Source of the DNA: Algoriphagus boseongensis
Lineage (GTDB): Bacteria > Bacteroidota > Bacteroidia > Cytophagales > Cyclobacteriaceae
Direction of reading: 5' to 3'
Assembly (NCBI RefSeq): GCF_004362805.1
Contig: NZ_SNYF01000006.1
Span: forward strand, 558,001 to 622,000
DNA length: 64,000 bases
The notes under the pieces are model-generated. The model saw only the letters and a program-made list of their open reading frames with translations. It did no database searches and was not told where the DNA came from. The position numbers were made by a program, and so were the translations under genes. Shown piece after piece: positions 42,246-52,150 of this stretch. The first letter of the stretch is position 1; every line of letters starts with the position of its first letter.

Positions 42246-43286
42246 GTGTATAAGTCCCTTCTCAAGCCCCTCCTTTTTCTTAAGAATCCAGAATCAGCTC
42301 ACCATTTCACCTTTGGGCTCACCAAAAAAACCTTCAATCTTCCTGTAGTCCATTCGATCGTTCAGGCGAATTTTAGTCTAGAAGATCCCAAATTGGAACG
42401 TGAGGTTTTTGGATTGAAATTCAAAAATCCTGTAGGCTTGGCCGCTGGATTTGATAAGGATGCCAAACTAATCGATGAGATGGCTATGTTGGGATTTGGG
42501 TTTATTGAGATAGGAACCCTCACGCCTAAACCCCAAGAAGGAAACCCGCTTCCAAGATTATTTCGATTGCCTCAGGATGAAGCTCTGATTAACCGAATGG
42601 GTTTCAATAACGGAGGGGTTTTAGCAGCGGTCGAGCGATTGAAAAAAAGAAAATCCAAGGTAATCGTGGGCGGAAACATCGGGAAAAACAAAGTGACTCC
42701 CAATGAGAATGCAGTAGACGATTACCTCTTTTGCTTGGAGGCTTTGCACCCCTATGTGGATTATTTTGTGGTAAATGTGAGTTCTCCCAATACCCCTAAT
42801 CTTCGGGATTTACAGGAAAAAGAGCCTTTAAAAGCATTACTTTCTGCGGTAAAAAACGCAAATGATGCCAAAGAAAAACCTAAACCTATTTTATTGAAAA
42901 TCGCTCCGGATCTTACTAATGGTCAACTAGACGATATCATTGAAATTGTCCAAGAAACCAAAATAGACGGCGTGATTGCGACGAGTACCACCATTAATCG
43001 TTCGGTTTTGACCACTCCCAAAGAGGAAGTCGAGGCGATTGGAGCAGGAGGAGTGAGCGGAAAAGTCTTGGCAAGCCGAAGTACAGAAGTCATCAAATAC
43101 CTTCATCAGAAGTCAAACGGGGCTTTTCCTATAATAGGAGTAGGAGGAATTTTCTCTCCAGAAGACGCAATTGAAAAGCTAGAAGCAGGAGCAAGCTTGA
43201 TTCAAGTCTACTCGGGCATGATTTATGAGGGACCTGGGTTAATCAAACGAATCAAAAAGGGACTTCTGGCATATTTTTCTAGGTAA
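42246..43286 (+). CDS. pyrD: Dihydroorotate dehydrogenase (quinone)
   Basis: 346 residues from a GTG at 42246, giving [23 protein letters not shown], which matches the usual class 2 N-terminus that touches the membrane. A TTG at 42219 would give nine more residues. [70 protein letters not shown] (catalytic serine) and [11 protein letters not shown] are family motifs. Fourth step of pyrimidine synthesis, passing electrons to menaquinone. Confidence 0.94.
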   Translation: MYKSLLKPLLFLKNPESAHHFTFGLTKKTFNLPVVHSIVQANFSLEDPKLEREVFGLKFKNPVGLAAGFDKDAKLIDEMAMLGFGFIEIGTLTPKPQEGNPLPRLFRLPQDEALINRMGFNNGGVLAAVERLKKRKSKVIVGGNIGKNKVTPNENAVDDYLFCLEALHPYVDYFVVNVSSPNTPNLRDLQEKEPLKALLSAVKNANDAKEKPKPILLKIAPDLTNGQLDDIIEIVQETKIDGVIATSTTINRSVLTTPKEEVEAIGAGGVSGKVLASRSTEVIKYLHQKSNGAFPIIGVGGIFSPEDAIEKLEAGASLIQVYSGMIYEGPGLIKRIKKGLLAYFSR

Positions 43287-43337
43287 ATTGCCTTTCTGTA
43301 GCCTTTTGGCTAAACTTAAAACTGTATTTCCACCTAA

Positions 43338-45827
43338 ATGGCATCAGCTACACCGAAAACCAACACCTTTCGAAAGAAATCCGAGAATAGCCCTAAAAGC
43401 TCGTCTAAGTCAAAAGGGACTTCTTTTTCTTTTGAAAACGTAAAGTTCAAACAGCTTTCATTGGTTTTGGGAATTACCATGATCTCGGTAAGCATCTTTT
43501 TATTGATTGCTTTTGCCTCCTATTTGTTGAATGGTCCTGAAGATCAAAGTTTGGTTTTCAATAATCCAGATCAGGCAGTTCGAGATGCAGCAAGAGAATC
43601 ACAGAATTGGCTGGGATATTTAGGAGCACAGGCTTCTCATTGGTTGATCTATCGTTGGTTTGGTATAGCGGCCTTTTTTATTCCTCCATTTTTATTTCTA
43701 GTAGGTTTCCGTTGGACTTTTAAGTTCTCTCCTATTTCCCTGATGAGATATTCAGTTTTCGCTTTGTTTTCTACAGCGTGGATTGGCTTATTGACAGGGT
43801 ACATTGTCATTTTGGTGGAGGGGTATTCCTATTGGAGTTTTATTTCCGGAGGCTTAGGATATGAATTGGCGAAACTTTCCTCCGACTTCTTGGGGATGGG
43901 AACCTTCATATTGATTGCTGGAGCCTTCTTGATTTTTGTAGTACTCTTTTTTGGAGTAGATCAATTGAATTGGTTTTCCTCTAAAGAGAATGAAGACGAA
44001 GGCGATGAACCTTCACTTTCTTCGGATAAAACAAAGGCACCAAATCCTTTCCTAACAGATGAAGAACTCGAGGAAGAAATGGAAGAAGAGGATATCGCTG
44101 ATGATGGAAGTTCTTGGGAAATAAAGAATCTGGAAAGGGAGGAAGAACAAATCGAAACTTTTGTCGAGGAGCCTGAGGAAGAAGATGAACTCGATCTTTT
44201 TGATGTTCCTCAAGTGAATCTTTTAGAAGAAGGGGCAGCCAAGCAGGAAATCCGCTCAGGAAACTTTACTGTACAAAAAGCTCCTGAGGTAGAAAAAACT
44301 GCCGCTGAAGTCGAAAATCTTGACCCGTATGATCCTACCTTGGATTTGCCAAGATACCAGTATCCTACCTTGGATCTGCTCAATGAGTATGATGTAAAAA
44401 AGGTTACGGTATCTCGTCAGGAGTTGGAGGAGAACAAGGATAAAATCGTTACTACACTTGAAAATTTCCAGATTGGAATTCAGGGAATTCAGGCTACGAT
44501 TGGACCAACTGTTACCTTATATGAGATTGTTCCAAATCCGGGTGTAAAGATCTCCAAGATCAAAAATTTGGAAGACGATATCGCCTTGAGCTTGGCTGCT
44601 TTGGGAATTCGAATTATTGCCCCGATTCCTGGAAAAGGAACTATCGGTATTGAGGTTCCAAATAAGAACAGAGAATTGGTTCCTGCTCGGGCTGTGATTG
44701 GAACGGAAAAGTTCATGAAGTCTGACAAGGACCTGCCAATAGCCTTGGGCAAAACTATTTCCAATGAGGTTTTTGTGGCTGATTTGGCCAAGATGCCTCA
44801 CTTGCTGATGGCCGGTGCTACCGGGCAGGGTAAGTCTGTCGGGCTAAATATGATTCTGGCCTCCTTGATATACAAAAAACATCCTTCTCAGCTCAAATTT
44901 GTCTTGGTTGATCCTAAAAAGGTCGAATTAACCCTTTTCAATAAAATTGAGAGACACTTTTTAGCTAAGCTTCCAGGGTCCGAAGAGGCGATTATCACCG
45001 ATACCAAAAAGGTAATTTATACCCTAAACTCCCTTTGTATTGAGATGGATAACCGATACAATCTCCTCAAAGATGCCGGTTGTAGAAACCTCAAAGAGTA
45101 CAATGCGAAGTTTATCGCAAGAAAGCTGAACCCTGAAAAAGGGCATCACTTTATGCCGTATATCGTCCTCGTTATTGACGAGTTGGCGGATTTGATGATG
45201 ACGGCGGGGAAGGAAATTGAAGGGCCTATTGCGAGATTGGCCCAGTTGGCAAGAGCGATTGGAATTCACCTGGTAGTAGCTACTCAGAGACCATCCGTTA
45301 ACGTGATCACAGGTATCATTAAGGCTAATTTCCCAGCACGACTTTCTTTCCGGGTAACTTCGAAAATAGACTCCAGAACAATTTTGGATGCCGGTGGCGC
45401 AGACCAATTGATAGGCATGGGAGATATGCTTCTTTCTGTGGGATCAGAAATGACACGAATCCAGTGTGCTTTCCTAGATACGCCTGAAGTAGATTCTATC
45501 TGTGATTGGATTGGAGAGCAGAAAGGATATTCTTCGGCTTATATGCTTCCAGAATTTGAGGGAGAAGACGGGGATGGTTCAGCTTCTGATGTAGACCTTT
45601 CGGACCGTGATCCACTTTTTGATGAAGCCGCTAGATTGATTGTTTTGCACCAGCAAGGAAGTACCTCTTTGATTCAGAGAAAACTGAAACTTGGCTACAA
45701 CAGAGCCGGAAGAATTGTTGATCAATTGGAGGCTGCAGGCATCGTAGGGCCTTTTGAAGGCTCAAAAGCCCGAGAAGTGCTCATCCAAGATGAAGGTAGT
45801 TTGGAACGGTTATTGAATAGTTTGTAA
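43338..45827 (+). CDS. ftsK: DNA translocase FtsK
   Basis: 829 residues. Four membrane segments (about 35-215), an acidic linker (about 220-330, many E and D), then the motor: GATGQGKSVGLNMIL (Walker A, about 495), VLVIDELADLMM (Walker B), TQRPSVNVITG, RILDAGGADQLIGMGDML. The C-terminal gamma winged helix (LIVLHQQGSTSLIQRKLKLGYNRAGRI) reads KOPS-like sequences. It pumps chromosome ends across the septum. Confidence 0.96.
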   Translation: MASATPKTNTFRKKSENSPKSSSKSKGTSFSFENVKFKQLSLVLGITMISVSIFLLIAFASYLLNGPEDQSLVFNNPDQAVRDAARESQNWLGYLGAQASHWLIYRWFGIAAFFIPPFLFLVGFRWTFKFSPISLMRYSVFALFSTAWIGLLTGYIVILVEGYSYWSFISGGLGYELAKLSSDFLGMGTFILIAGAFLIFVVLFFGVDQLNWFSSKENEDEGDEPSLSSDKTKAPNPFLTDEELEEEMEEEDIADDGSSWEIKNLEREEEQIETFVEEPEEEDELDLFDVPQVNLLEEGAAKQEIRSGNFTVQKAPEVEKTAAEVENLDPYDPTLDLPRYQYPTLDLLNEYDVKKVTVSRQELEENKDKIVTTLENFQIGIQGIQATIGPTVTLYEIVPNPGVKISKIKNLEDDIALSLAALGIRIIAPIPGKGTIGIEVPNKNRELVPARAVIGTEKFMKSDKDLPIALGKTISNEVFVADLAKMPHLLMAGATGQGKSVGLNMILASLIYKKHPSQLKFVLVDPKKVELTLFNKIERHFLAKLPGSEEAIITDTKKVIYTLNSLCIEMDNRYNLLKDAGCRNLKEYNAKFIARKLNPEKGHHFMPYIVLVIDELADLMMTAGKEIEGPIARLAQLARAIGIHLVVATQRPSVNVITGIIKANFPARLSFRVTSKIDSRTILDAGGADQLIGMGDMLLSVGSEMTRIQCAFLDTPEVDSICDWIGEQKGYSSAYMLPEFEGEDGDGSASDVDLSDRDPLFDEAARLIVLHQQGSTSLIQRKLKLGYNRAGRIVDQLEAAGIVGPFEGSKAREVLIQDEGSLERLLNSL

Positions 45828-45860
45828 TCGCTGTTTTTTCCAAGCAGTTGCCCTTGATTC

Positions 45861-46514
45861 ATGAGATTAGTACTTTCCTTATTCCTCCTTTTTTTTATTG
45901 GATTAGCCCCGCTTAAACTTCAAGCTCAAAAAGACCCAAAGGCCAAAACGGTTTTGGATGCGATGAGTCAAAAGTATCAAAGCATGAATGGCTTTACTGC
46001 TGGCTTTGACTACACCTATGCAGATGGAGCTGGAACTGGAGATCGCCAAACTGGCGAGCTAGCCGTGAAAGGGGAAAAATATAGACTCAAACTTCCTGAT
46101 CAGGAAATTTACAATGATGGGAAGACGGTTTGGACTTTTATCCAGACAGAAACTTACAAAGAAGTTACCATCAACGATGTCTCTCAAATGGAAGGTGAAT
46201 TGACTCCTTCCAATATTTACAAAATGTATCAAAGCGGCTTCAATTATCGACTTTTGGCTGATAAGTCTTACCAAGGGAAAACAGTCAATGTCGTGGAGTT
46301 GATTGCCCAAAAGACTGATGCTCCATTCAAGCAAGTCAAATTGATGGTGGATAAAACCTCCAAAGATTTATTGGGTTGGGAAATGTTTGATGGGCAAGGA
46401 GGAGTATTTACCTATACCTTCAAAAACCTTAAAGCTGCTCCAAATCTACCGGTGGACTATTTTGTTTTTGATCCCAAAAAATATCCAGGAATTGAGGTTA
46501 TTGACCTTAGATAA
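45861..46514 (+). CDS. lolA: Outer-membrane lipoprotein carrier protein LolA
   Basis: 217 residues; signal peptide ending LKLQAQ-KD. The mature part has the LolA pattern: MSQKYQSMNGFTAGFDYTY, KGEKYRLKLPDQEIYNDGKTVWTFIQ, and a C-terminal YTFKNLKAAPNLPVDYFVFDPKKYPGIEV. Carries lipoproteins across the periplasm. It starts 33 bases after ftsK, an arrangement common in Bacteroidota, and is likely in the same operon. Confidence 0.92.
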   Translation: MRLVLSLFLLFFIGLAPLKLQAQKDPKAKTVLDAMSQKYQSMNGFTAGFDYTYADGAGTGDRQTGELAVKGEKYRLKLPDQEIYNDGKTVWTFIQTETYKEVTINDVSQMEGELTPSNIYKMYQSGFNYRLLADKSYQGKTVNVVELIAQKTDAPFKQVKLMVDKTSKDLLGWEMFDGQGGVFTYTFKNLKAAPNLPVDYFVFDPKKYPGIEVIDLR

Positions 46515-46535
46515 TCATGTCAATTTTCTGAATTT

Positions 46536-47084
46536 TTAGACCTTCTCGGCCTCTTTTCTAAAGTCATTTACAATTTCCTCAATGGTTTTTTCCAGTTCCT
46601 TGATTTTTGGAACTACGGGCTCAAGTACCCAAATCACTCCTGGAGCCAAGGGCTCAATATATTGAAGAAACTCGCTGTCTTTTCTCCACTCTCGGGGCAT
46701 CTTTAAATCAAACTGGAAGGAGAGCCAAATAAAAAGGCTGATAAAAAATCCGGTTTTCACGATTCCCAAAATCGCCCCGGCTATACTGTCCAATCCTCCT
46801 AAAAGGATCATATCCATTACTTGTTTTAACACCCAACCTGCAGTATTGACTAGGATTAGGGTGATCAAAAAAACTATCAAAAACGCTATGATAGGGAAAG
46901 CGAAGGTCAAATCATCCAATCTTTCAGCAAGCCATTTACTCACTGGATCCATGAAATACACTCCTAAAATTATGGCCAAAATAAAACCTATGAGACCTAC
47001 AATGCCCATCAACAGGCCTTTCTTGTAGCCCTCATAGGCTCCTAATACAATCAAAATCAGTATGACAATATCTACTGCTGCCAA
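46536..47084 (-). CDS. CvpA-family membrane protein
   Basis: 182 residues, four membrane segments in the first 135 (VDIVILILIVLGAYEGYKKG and FAFPIIAFLIVFLITLILVNTAG among them), charged C-terminus. IVILIxxxxGAYEGYKKG is the CvpA start. Family members are linked to colicin V export in E. coli, more generally to envelope homeostasis; the exact role is unknown. One base separates it from the yqeY stop. Confidence 0.88.
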   Translation of the reverse strand: MAAVDIVILILIVLGAYEGYKKGLLMGIVGLIGFILAIILGVYFMDPVSKWLAERLDDLTFAFPIIAFLIVFLITLILVNTAGWVLKQVMDMILLGGLDSIAGAILGIVKTGFFISLFIWLSFQFDLKMPREWRKDSEFLQYIEPLAPGVIWVLEPVVPKIKELEKTIEEIVNDFRKEAEKV

Positions 47085-47085
47085 C

Positions 47086-47538
47086 TTAAGAATTCAATAG
47101 GGTTTTCACCTTGTCTGCAATAGCTTTTCCATCAGCTTTTCCCGCTAATTGCTTGCTTGCAACTCCCATTACTTTTCCCATGTCCTTGGCGCTTACTGCT
47201 CCCGTGACATTTATAATTTCCTGAATGGCCAAGGTTAGTTCCTCATCGGTCATGGCTTTTGGCAAAAACTCCTGTATAACCGCCAATTCAGCTTGCTCCA
47301 CTTCCAAAAGGTCTGCTCTTCCCTGATTTTCGTAAATTTCAGCGGAGTCTTTTCTTTGCTTGGCTGCCTTGGTCAAGAGTTTCATTTCCTCATCAGCGCT
47401 CAGAGAGCCCGAATATCCCTCTTTGGTTTCTTCCAAAAGAATCAAAGATTTGATTGCCCGCAAGGCAGTCAATCTCACCTTGTCTTTAGCGATCATTGCT
47501 GATTTAATTTCACTTTCTACTTTCTGCTTTAAACTCAT
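47086..47538 (-). CDS. GatB/YqeY-domain protein
   Basis: 150 residues. LKQKVESEIKSAMIAKDKVRLTALRAIKSLIL, AAKQRKDSAEIYENQGRADL and LTLAIQEIINVTGAVSAKDMGKVMG are the YqeY pattern, similar to the tail of aspartyl/glutamyl-tRNA amidotransferase B. Function unclear, perhaps tRNA-related. Forms an operon with cvpA; divergent from pdxJ. Confidence 0.93.
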   Translation of the reverse strand: MSLKQKVESEIKSAMIAKDKVRLTALRAIKSLILLEETKEGYSGSLSADEEMKLLTKAAKQRKDSAEIYENQGRADLLEVEQAELAVIQEFLPKAMTDEELTLAIQEIINVTGAVSAKDMGKVMGVASKQLAGKADGKAIADKVKTLLNS

Positions 47539-47600
47539 TAGTCCTAAGTTTGTGTTACATCAAAAATACTGGGTAAAAATACCCTTTTTTCCTACCTGAT

Positions 47601-48317
47601 ATGACAAAACTGAGTGTAAATATCAATAAGATCGCCACTTTGAGGAATGCCAGAGGGGCAAATAATCCGAATGTAGTCCAGGTGGCATTGGACTGCGAGC
47701 GATTTGGAGCAGAAGGGATTACGGTCCACCCGAGGCCTGACGAGCGCCACATTCGCTACCAAGATTGTCTGGATTTGGCAAAGGTTGTAACTACCGAATT
47801 CAATATTGAAGGCTATCCCGATCAGCGATTCATGCAGTTGATTCGGGAAGTTAAGCCAGCTCAGGCGACCCTGGTACCTGATCCTCCTGATGCGATTACT
47901 TCGAATACAGGTTGGGATACGATCGCTCATCAAAGCATGCTGAAAGATATTGTTGCCGAACTGAAGGAAATCGGTACCCGAGTTTCCATTTTTATCAATC
48001 CCGAGGCAAAATATTTCGAACCGGCAAAATTAACTGGGACTGACCGAGTCGAGCTTTACACTGAGCCCTATGCCTCTAATTACCATCAAAACCGAGAGCT
48101 AGCAGTAAGACCTTATGTCGAGGTTTCAAAAATAGCCCGAGAATTAGGCTTGGGTCTCAACGCCGGTCATGATTTGGATCTGCATAATTTAGCCTTCTTG
48201 AAAAAGAGCATTCCTTGGCTGGAAGAAGTCTCCATTGGCCATGCCCTGATCTGTGATGCACTGTACTTTGGACTGGAAAATACGATCCAAATGTATCGAA
48301 GGCAGTTGGAGGAGTAA
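47601..48317 (+). CDS. pdxJ: Pyridoxine 5'-phosphate synthase
   Basis: 238 residues, TIM barrel. [16 protein letters not shown] (family start), [44 protein letters not shown] and [13 protein letters not shown]. It condenses 3-amino-1-hydroxyacetone phosphate with deoxyxylulose phosphate, the last step in de novo vitamin B6 synthesis. A five-pair GGGTA/TACCC hairpin with T run precedes it by ten bases, perhaps by chance. The gap after it carries the family 3 and 4 repeat words. Confidence 0.97.
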   Translation: MTKLSVNINKIATLRNARGANNPNVVQVALDCERFGAEGITVHPRPDERHIRYQDCLDLAKVVTTEFNIEGYPDQRFMQLIREVKPAQATLVPDPPDAITSNTGWDTIAHQSMLKDIVAELKEIGTRVSIFINPEAKYFEPAKLTGTDRVELYTEPYASNYHQNRELAVRPYVEVSKIARELGLGLNAGHDLDLHNLAFLKKSIPWLEEVSIGHALICDALYFGLENTIQMYRRQLEE

Positions 48318-48440
48318 GTAATTTTAAAATTGAAAAATTTTAAGATTTGAAAATTTAATAAGTGATAAGGATTCGTTGTGGATAAGGCCTTTTTGCTAAA
48401 AAGAGCCTCGTAAATCGTAATTCGTACATCGTAAATCAAG
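48318..48440 (+). repeat. Composite intercistronic micro-repeat F (pdxJ to hydrolase)
   Basis: Begins a few bases after the pdxJ stop with AT words (TTTTAAAATTGAAAAATTTT and AAGATTTGAAAATTTAA; 48321-48360), then a TTTTTGCTAAAAAG hairpin-like word, then CTCGTAAATCGTA (48407-48419) repeated as ATTCGTACATCGTAAATC. The 13-base word ends 21 bases before the ATG, as at 53119 and 33992. Confidence 0.8.
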
Positions 48441-49199
48441 ATGAAATTAAACTTCAAAAAACTCGGCTCAGGAAAGCCTTTCGTGATTTTACATGGTCTT
48501 TTTGGATCTGCTGATAACTGGTTTTCTATCGCCCGGGAATTAGAAAAAACCTATACGCTCTATCTGGTAGACCAAAGAAATCATGGGGATTCCCCGCACT
48601 CAGACCAATGGAATTATCAGGTCATGGTGGAGGATTTGAAAGAGCTATTGGATGATGAAGGCTTGGAAAAGGTCTTTTTGATGGGGCATTCCATGGGGGG
48701 AAAGACGGTGATGAATTTTGCCTGCACTTATCCTGAGCGGGTGGAAAAATTAATCGTAGCCGATATTGCTCCTCGCTATTATCCTGTCCACCATGAGACA
48801 ATCTTGGAAGGGTTAAATTCTATCCAGTTGAAAGAAATCAAAAGTCGAAAGGAAGCAGATGATCAATTGGCTAAATACATTCCAGATTTGGGTACTAGGC
48901 AGTTTTTATTGAAAAGTTTGGCAAGAAATGCGGATGGCTTTGTCTGGAAAGTCAATCTTCCGGTGATCACAGCAAACATTGAAGAGGTTGGTCAAGAATT
49001 GGCTGATTGGGCAAAGTATTTAGGGCCAACCCTGTTTTTAGGTGGAGGAAATTCCAAGTATATCCAACAGAAAGATATTGAGGATATTGCTTCCCATTTC
49101 CCAAATTACAACTTAGAGTTTGTTCCAAATGCAGGGCATTGGCTTCACGCTGAGCAGCCCGAAGCTGTAATTGAAGAAGTTCGAAACTTTCTGAAATAA
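48441..49199 (+). CDS. Alpha/beta-hydrolase (YbfF-like esterase)
   Basis: 252 residues. FVILHGLFGSADNWFSIA is the oxyanion segment, GHSMGGKTVM (about residue 92) the nucleophile elbow, ADIAPRYYP and the late GHWLHAEQPE with the catalytic histidine. It is closest to the YbfF/abhydrolase-11 esterases. The start is fixed by the repeat word that ends three bases before the ATG. Confidence 0.88.
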   Translation: MKLNFKKLGSGKPFVILHGLFGSADNWFSIARELEKTYTLYLVDQRNHGDSPHSDQWNYQVMVEDLKELLDDEGLEKVFLMGHSMGGKTVMNFACTYPERVEKLIVADIAPRYYPVHHETILEGLNSIQLKEIKSRKEADDQLAKYIPDLGTRQFLLKSLARNADGFVWKVNLPVITANIEEVGQELADWAKYLGPTLFLGGGNSKYIQQKDIEDIASHFPNYNLEFVPNAGHWLHAEQPEAVIEEVRNFLK

Positions 49200-49203
49200 A
49201 AAA

Positions 49204-49219
49204 GGAGCTTAAGAGCTCC
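49204..49219. terminator. Bidirectional terminator between hydrolase and cysteine desulfurase
   Basis: GGAGCT-TAAG-AGCTCC flanked by A run and T run. Confidence 0.8.
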
Positions 49220-49226
49220 CTTCTTT

Positions 49227-50369
49227 TTATACTTCTACTGTATAGAGTTCTTTCAATTTGCCGATGGTATAGTCTACATCCTCCAGCGTGTTAAACCTGC
49301 TGAAGGAAAATCTTACTGAATCTCTTTCAGGATTATGATTCAAGGCTCTTAAAACATGGGAACCAACAGTGGCTCCTGAGCTGCATGCTGAACCTCCTGA
49401 AGCTGAAATTCCCTCCAGATCCAGGTTGAAAAGTAACATCCCTCTGTTGGCTTCAGAGGGAGGAAGGCTCACATTCAAAACGGTGTAAAGACTCTTGTCC
49501 AAATCAGCTGAAAGTCCATTGAATTCAACCCCAGGAATCTCGGCGGTTAATTTTTCAATGAAATGTTTTTTCACCTTCTCCACTTGAGCTTTATGCCCTG
49601 CCATATCTTCATAGGCTAATTCCAAAGCCTTTGCAATTCCGATAATTCCGATCACATTTTCAGTACCTCCGCGCATATTTCTCTCCTGTGCACCCCCATG
49701 GATGAAAGGGTGGATTTTCTTGTCTTTTCTCACATAAAGAAAACCAGATCCTTTTGGGCCATGAAATTTATGTCCTCCCGCAACGATGGCATCCACGGGA
49801 AGATTTTTTAAATCATGGGCATAATGTCCCATGGTTTGAACGGTATCAGAATGGAAGAATGCCCCATATTCACGGGCAAGTTCTCCTATTTTTTCCAGAT
49901 CGTTCAGGTTTCCGATTTCGTTGTTGGCATGCATCAAGGACACCAAGCTATTCGGATTCGCCTTAAGTAATTCTTCCAGTTGGCCTAAATCAATTTCACC
50001 TTTGGAATTTACATCTAGAAGGCTAAGCTTGATTTGACCCTTTTTTTCCAATACTTCCAAGGTATGGAGCACTGCATGATGCTCAATTGGAGAGCTGATG
50101 GCATGGGTAATTCCATGAGTTTCTACCCCACAGACTAAGGCTGTGTTATCCGCCTCTGTACCTCCTGAAGTGAAGAAAATTTCAGCAGGTGTGGCATTGA
50201 GCAATTCCGCTACTTTCTTTCTTGATTTCTCAATTGCATTTCTTACTTCCCTGCCATGGCTATGGACAGAGGATGGATTGCCAAAATGAGACTTCATAAA
50301 AGGAAGCATGGCCTCGATCACGCGATCGTCCATGGCTGTGGTAGCGGCATTGTCAAAATAAACTTTCAT
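49227..50369 (-). CDS. Cysteine desulfurase, IscS/NifS family
   Basis: 380 residues, PLP fold type I. VYFDNAATTAMD, SGGTEADNTAL, SVSLMHANNEIGN, GGHKFHGPKG with the PLP lysine (near 204), and the catalytic cysteine in GGSACSSGATVGS (about 325-337). It takes sulfur from cysteine for Fe-S clusters or tRNA thiolation. No IscU or SufE gene is next to it, so which branch it serves is unclear. Confidence 0.93.
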   Translation of the reverse strand: MKVYFDNAATTAMDDRVIEAMLPFMKSHFGNPSSVHSHGREVRNAIEKSRKKVAELLNATPAEIFFTSGGTEADNTALVCGVETHGITHAISSPIEHHAVLHTLEVLEKKGQIKLSLLDVNSKGEIDLGQLEELLKANPNSLVSLMHANNEIGNLNDLEKIGELAREYGAFFHSDTVQTMGHYAHDLKNLPVDAIVAGGHKFHGPKGSGFLYVRKDKKIHPFIHGGAQERNMRGGTENVIGIIGIAKALELAYEDMAGHKAQVEKVKKHFIEKLTAEIPGVEFNGLSADLDKSLYTVLNVSLPPSEANRGMLLFNLDLEGISASGGSACSSGATVGSHVLRALNHNPERDSVRFSFSRFNTLEDVDYTIGKLKELYTVEV

Positions 50370-50403
50370 TCTATTTGGGTTGGGTAAGTGCTGGGGTATT
50401 GGG

Positions 50404-51798
50404 TTAAATCAAAGAGGAACTCACCACCTCTTTGATGTCCAAAATAATCTTTTTGGCCAAATGTTCCGCAGTGGCTTCAGAATCAGATTCTGAATAGATT
50501 CTGATAATCGGCTCCGTATTTGATTTTCTTAAATGCACCCATTCTTTTTCGAACTCGATTTTTACTCCATCGATATCGTTGATTGGATGCTTTTTGTATT
50601 TCTCTTTGATCTCCAATAAAATCTTATCCACGTCGATTTCCGGGGTAAGCTCAATCTTGTTTTTGGAGATGTAGTAATTCGGATAGGATGCCCGAAGCAT
50701 GGAAATTGACTTTCCGAATTTTGCCAAATGGGTCAAAAACAAGCCGATTCCAACCAATGCATCTCTACCATAATGGGAAGTTGGATAGATGATTCCTCCG
50801 TTTCCTTCTCCTCCGATCACTGCATTTACAGCTTTCATTTGGTTGACTACATTGACTTCTCCAACTGCAGCTGCCGTGTAGGTACCGCCTCTTTTGAGAG
50901 TGACGTCTTTTAGCGCTCGGGTGGAGGAAAGATTGGAAACTGTATTTCCAGGGGTTTTGGAAAGCACATAGTCAGCTACTGCTACCAAAGTATATTCTTC
51001 CCCAAACATGGATCCGTCTTCATTGACAAAGGCCAAGCGATCTACATCCGGATCCACTACAATTCCCAAATCAAAATTTCCTTTTTCCAATTTCTTGGAG
51101 ATTTCTCTTAGGTTTTCTGGAAGAGGTTCTGGATTGTGGGGAAAATGTCCATCTGGAGTGCAGTACATTTTTTCGATGGTCTCTACACCCAATGCTTCCA
51201 AAAGTTTTGGTACCGCAATGCCTCCAGTAGAATTTACAGCGTCTACAACGATTTTGAAATTTCGCTTTTTGATAGCTTCAACATCTACCAATTCCAATTC
51301 CAAAACATGCTGGATATGTCGGTCAATGTAATCATCGATCTGAGTGTATTTACCAAGTTTTTTTACTTCAGCAAAGTTGAAGTCCTCCTTTTCGGCTTTT
51401 TCCAAAATGGATTTTCCTTCCTCGTCTGAAATAAATTCACCGATGGAATTGAGCAATTTCAGCGCGTTCCATTGGATAGGATTATGGCTGGCAGTAAGGA
51501 TAATTCCCCCTCCAGCATTTTCTTTTGGAACTGCAAATTCAACAGTTGGGGTAGTGCTAAGACCAAGGTCGAACACATGAATTCCCATTCCCTGAAGTGT
51601 AGCAGAAACCAGTCTGGAGATCATATCTCCAGAAATTCTCGCATCTCGGCCAATCACCACTTTGGGATTTCCTGTTTTTTCGATTACCCATGCCCCATAG
51701 GCAGAGGTGAATTTTACCACATCGATTGGAGTAAGACCTTCACCGGATTTTCCTCCGATAGTTCCTCTAATACCTGAAATAGATTTAATGAGCGCCAC
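50404..51798 (-). CDS. glmM: Phosphoglucosamine mutase
   Basis: 464 residues, four-domain phosphohexomutase. ISGIRGTIGGKSGEGLTP, LTASHNPIQWNALKLL with the phosphoserine (about residue 102), DPDVDRLAFVNEDG (metal-binding DPDxDR), GEGNGGIIYP and the C-terminal RKSNTEPIIRIYSE. The GEGN rather than GEQS sugar loop is found in the Bacteroidota phosphohexomutases. It interconverts glucosamine 6- and 1-phosphate for peptidoglycan precursors. Assignment to glucosamine rather than mannose/glucose is likely but not certain. Confidence 0.85.
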   Translation of the reverse strand: MALIKSISGIRGTIGGKSGEGLTPIDVVKFTSAYGAWVIEKTGNPKVVIGRDARISGDMISRLVSATLQGMGIHVFDLGLSTTPTVEFAVPKENAGGGIILTASHNPIQWNALKLLNSIGEFISDEEGKSILEKAEKEDFNFAEVKKLGKYTQIDDYIDRHIQHVLELELVDVEAIKKRNFKIVVDAVNSTGGIAVPKLLEALGVETIEKMYCTPDGHFPHNPEPLPENLREISKKLEKGNFDLGIVVDPDVDRLAFVNEDGSMFGEEYTLVAVADYVLSKTPGNTVSNLSSTRALKDVTLKRGGTYTAAAVGEVNVVNQMKAVNAVIGGEGNGGIIYPTSHYGRDALVGIGLFLTHLAKFGKSISMLRASYPNYYISKNKIELTPEIDVDKILLEIKEKYKKHPINDIDGVKIEFEKEWVHLRKSNTEPIIRIYSESDSEATAEHLAKKIILDIKEVVSSSLI

Positions 51799-51847
51799 GT
51801 ACAGTTGGTTTAATGAACTTCTGAAAAAGAAAAAATAAGAACAGGGA

Positions 51848-52078
51848 TTATTTGAATTTAGCTAGGACTTTATCCACTTCATTGTCTGGATTGCCACAGG
51901 CGGTGTTGCCATCCATGGTTTTTCCACAGTAGCCGCATGTAGCTCCCTCTTTGTTTAAGAAAGGGCTTTGGGAGGCACAAGTGCCTTTGAATTCACCGTT
52001 TTTCAAGAAAATGAGCCTCACGGACATCAAAACGAAGAACAATGCCACAAAACCCACGGTTATCAATACAGTTGTCAT
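51848..52078 (-). CDS. Small single-span membrane protein with four cysteines (NqrM-like)
   Basis: 76 residues. One membrane segment (VLITVGFVALFFVLMSVRLIFL) followed by FKGTCASQSPFLN...GATCGYCGKTMDGNTACGNP. The order membrane span, C, then C-x2-C, then C recalls NqrM, the small iron-delivery factor for Na+-NQR, but the match is loose and no nqr genes are in view. Could instead be an uncharacterised Bacteroidota membrane protein. Located between glmM and mazG. Confidence 0.5.
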   Translation of the reverse strand: MTTVLITVGFVALFFVLMSVRLIFLKNGEFKGTCASQSPFLNKEGATCGYCGKTMDGNTACGNPDNEVDKVLAKFK

Positions 52079-52150
52079 AACGGATAAATTTGCGCAAATT
52101 TAAAGCTTTACTTCGAAAACGTCCACACCTTCTCCTTAGTTTCCCAAGAC

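Noticed and set aside
47573-47592. Hairpin GGGTA-AAAA-TACCC plus T run as attenuator of pdxJ
   Set aside because: A five-pair stem in AT-rich DNA is weak and may be chance; no leader peptide seen.
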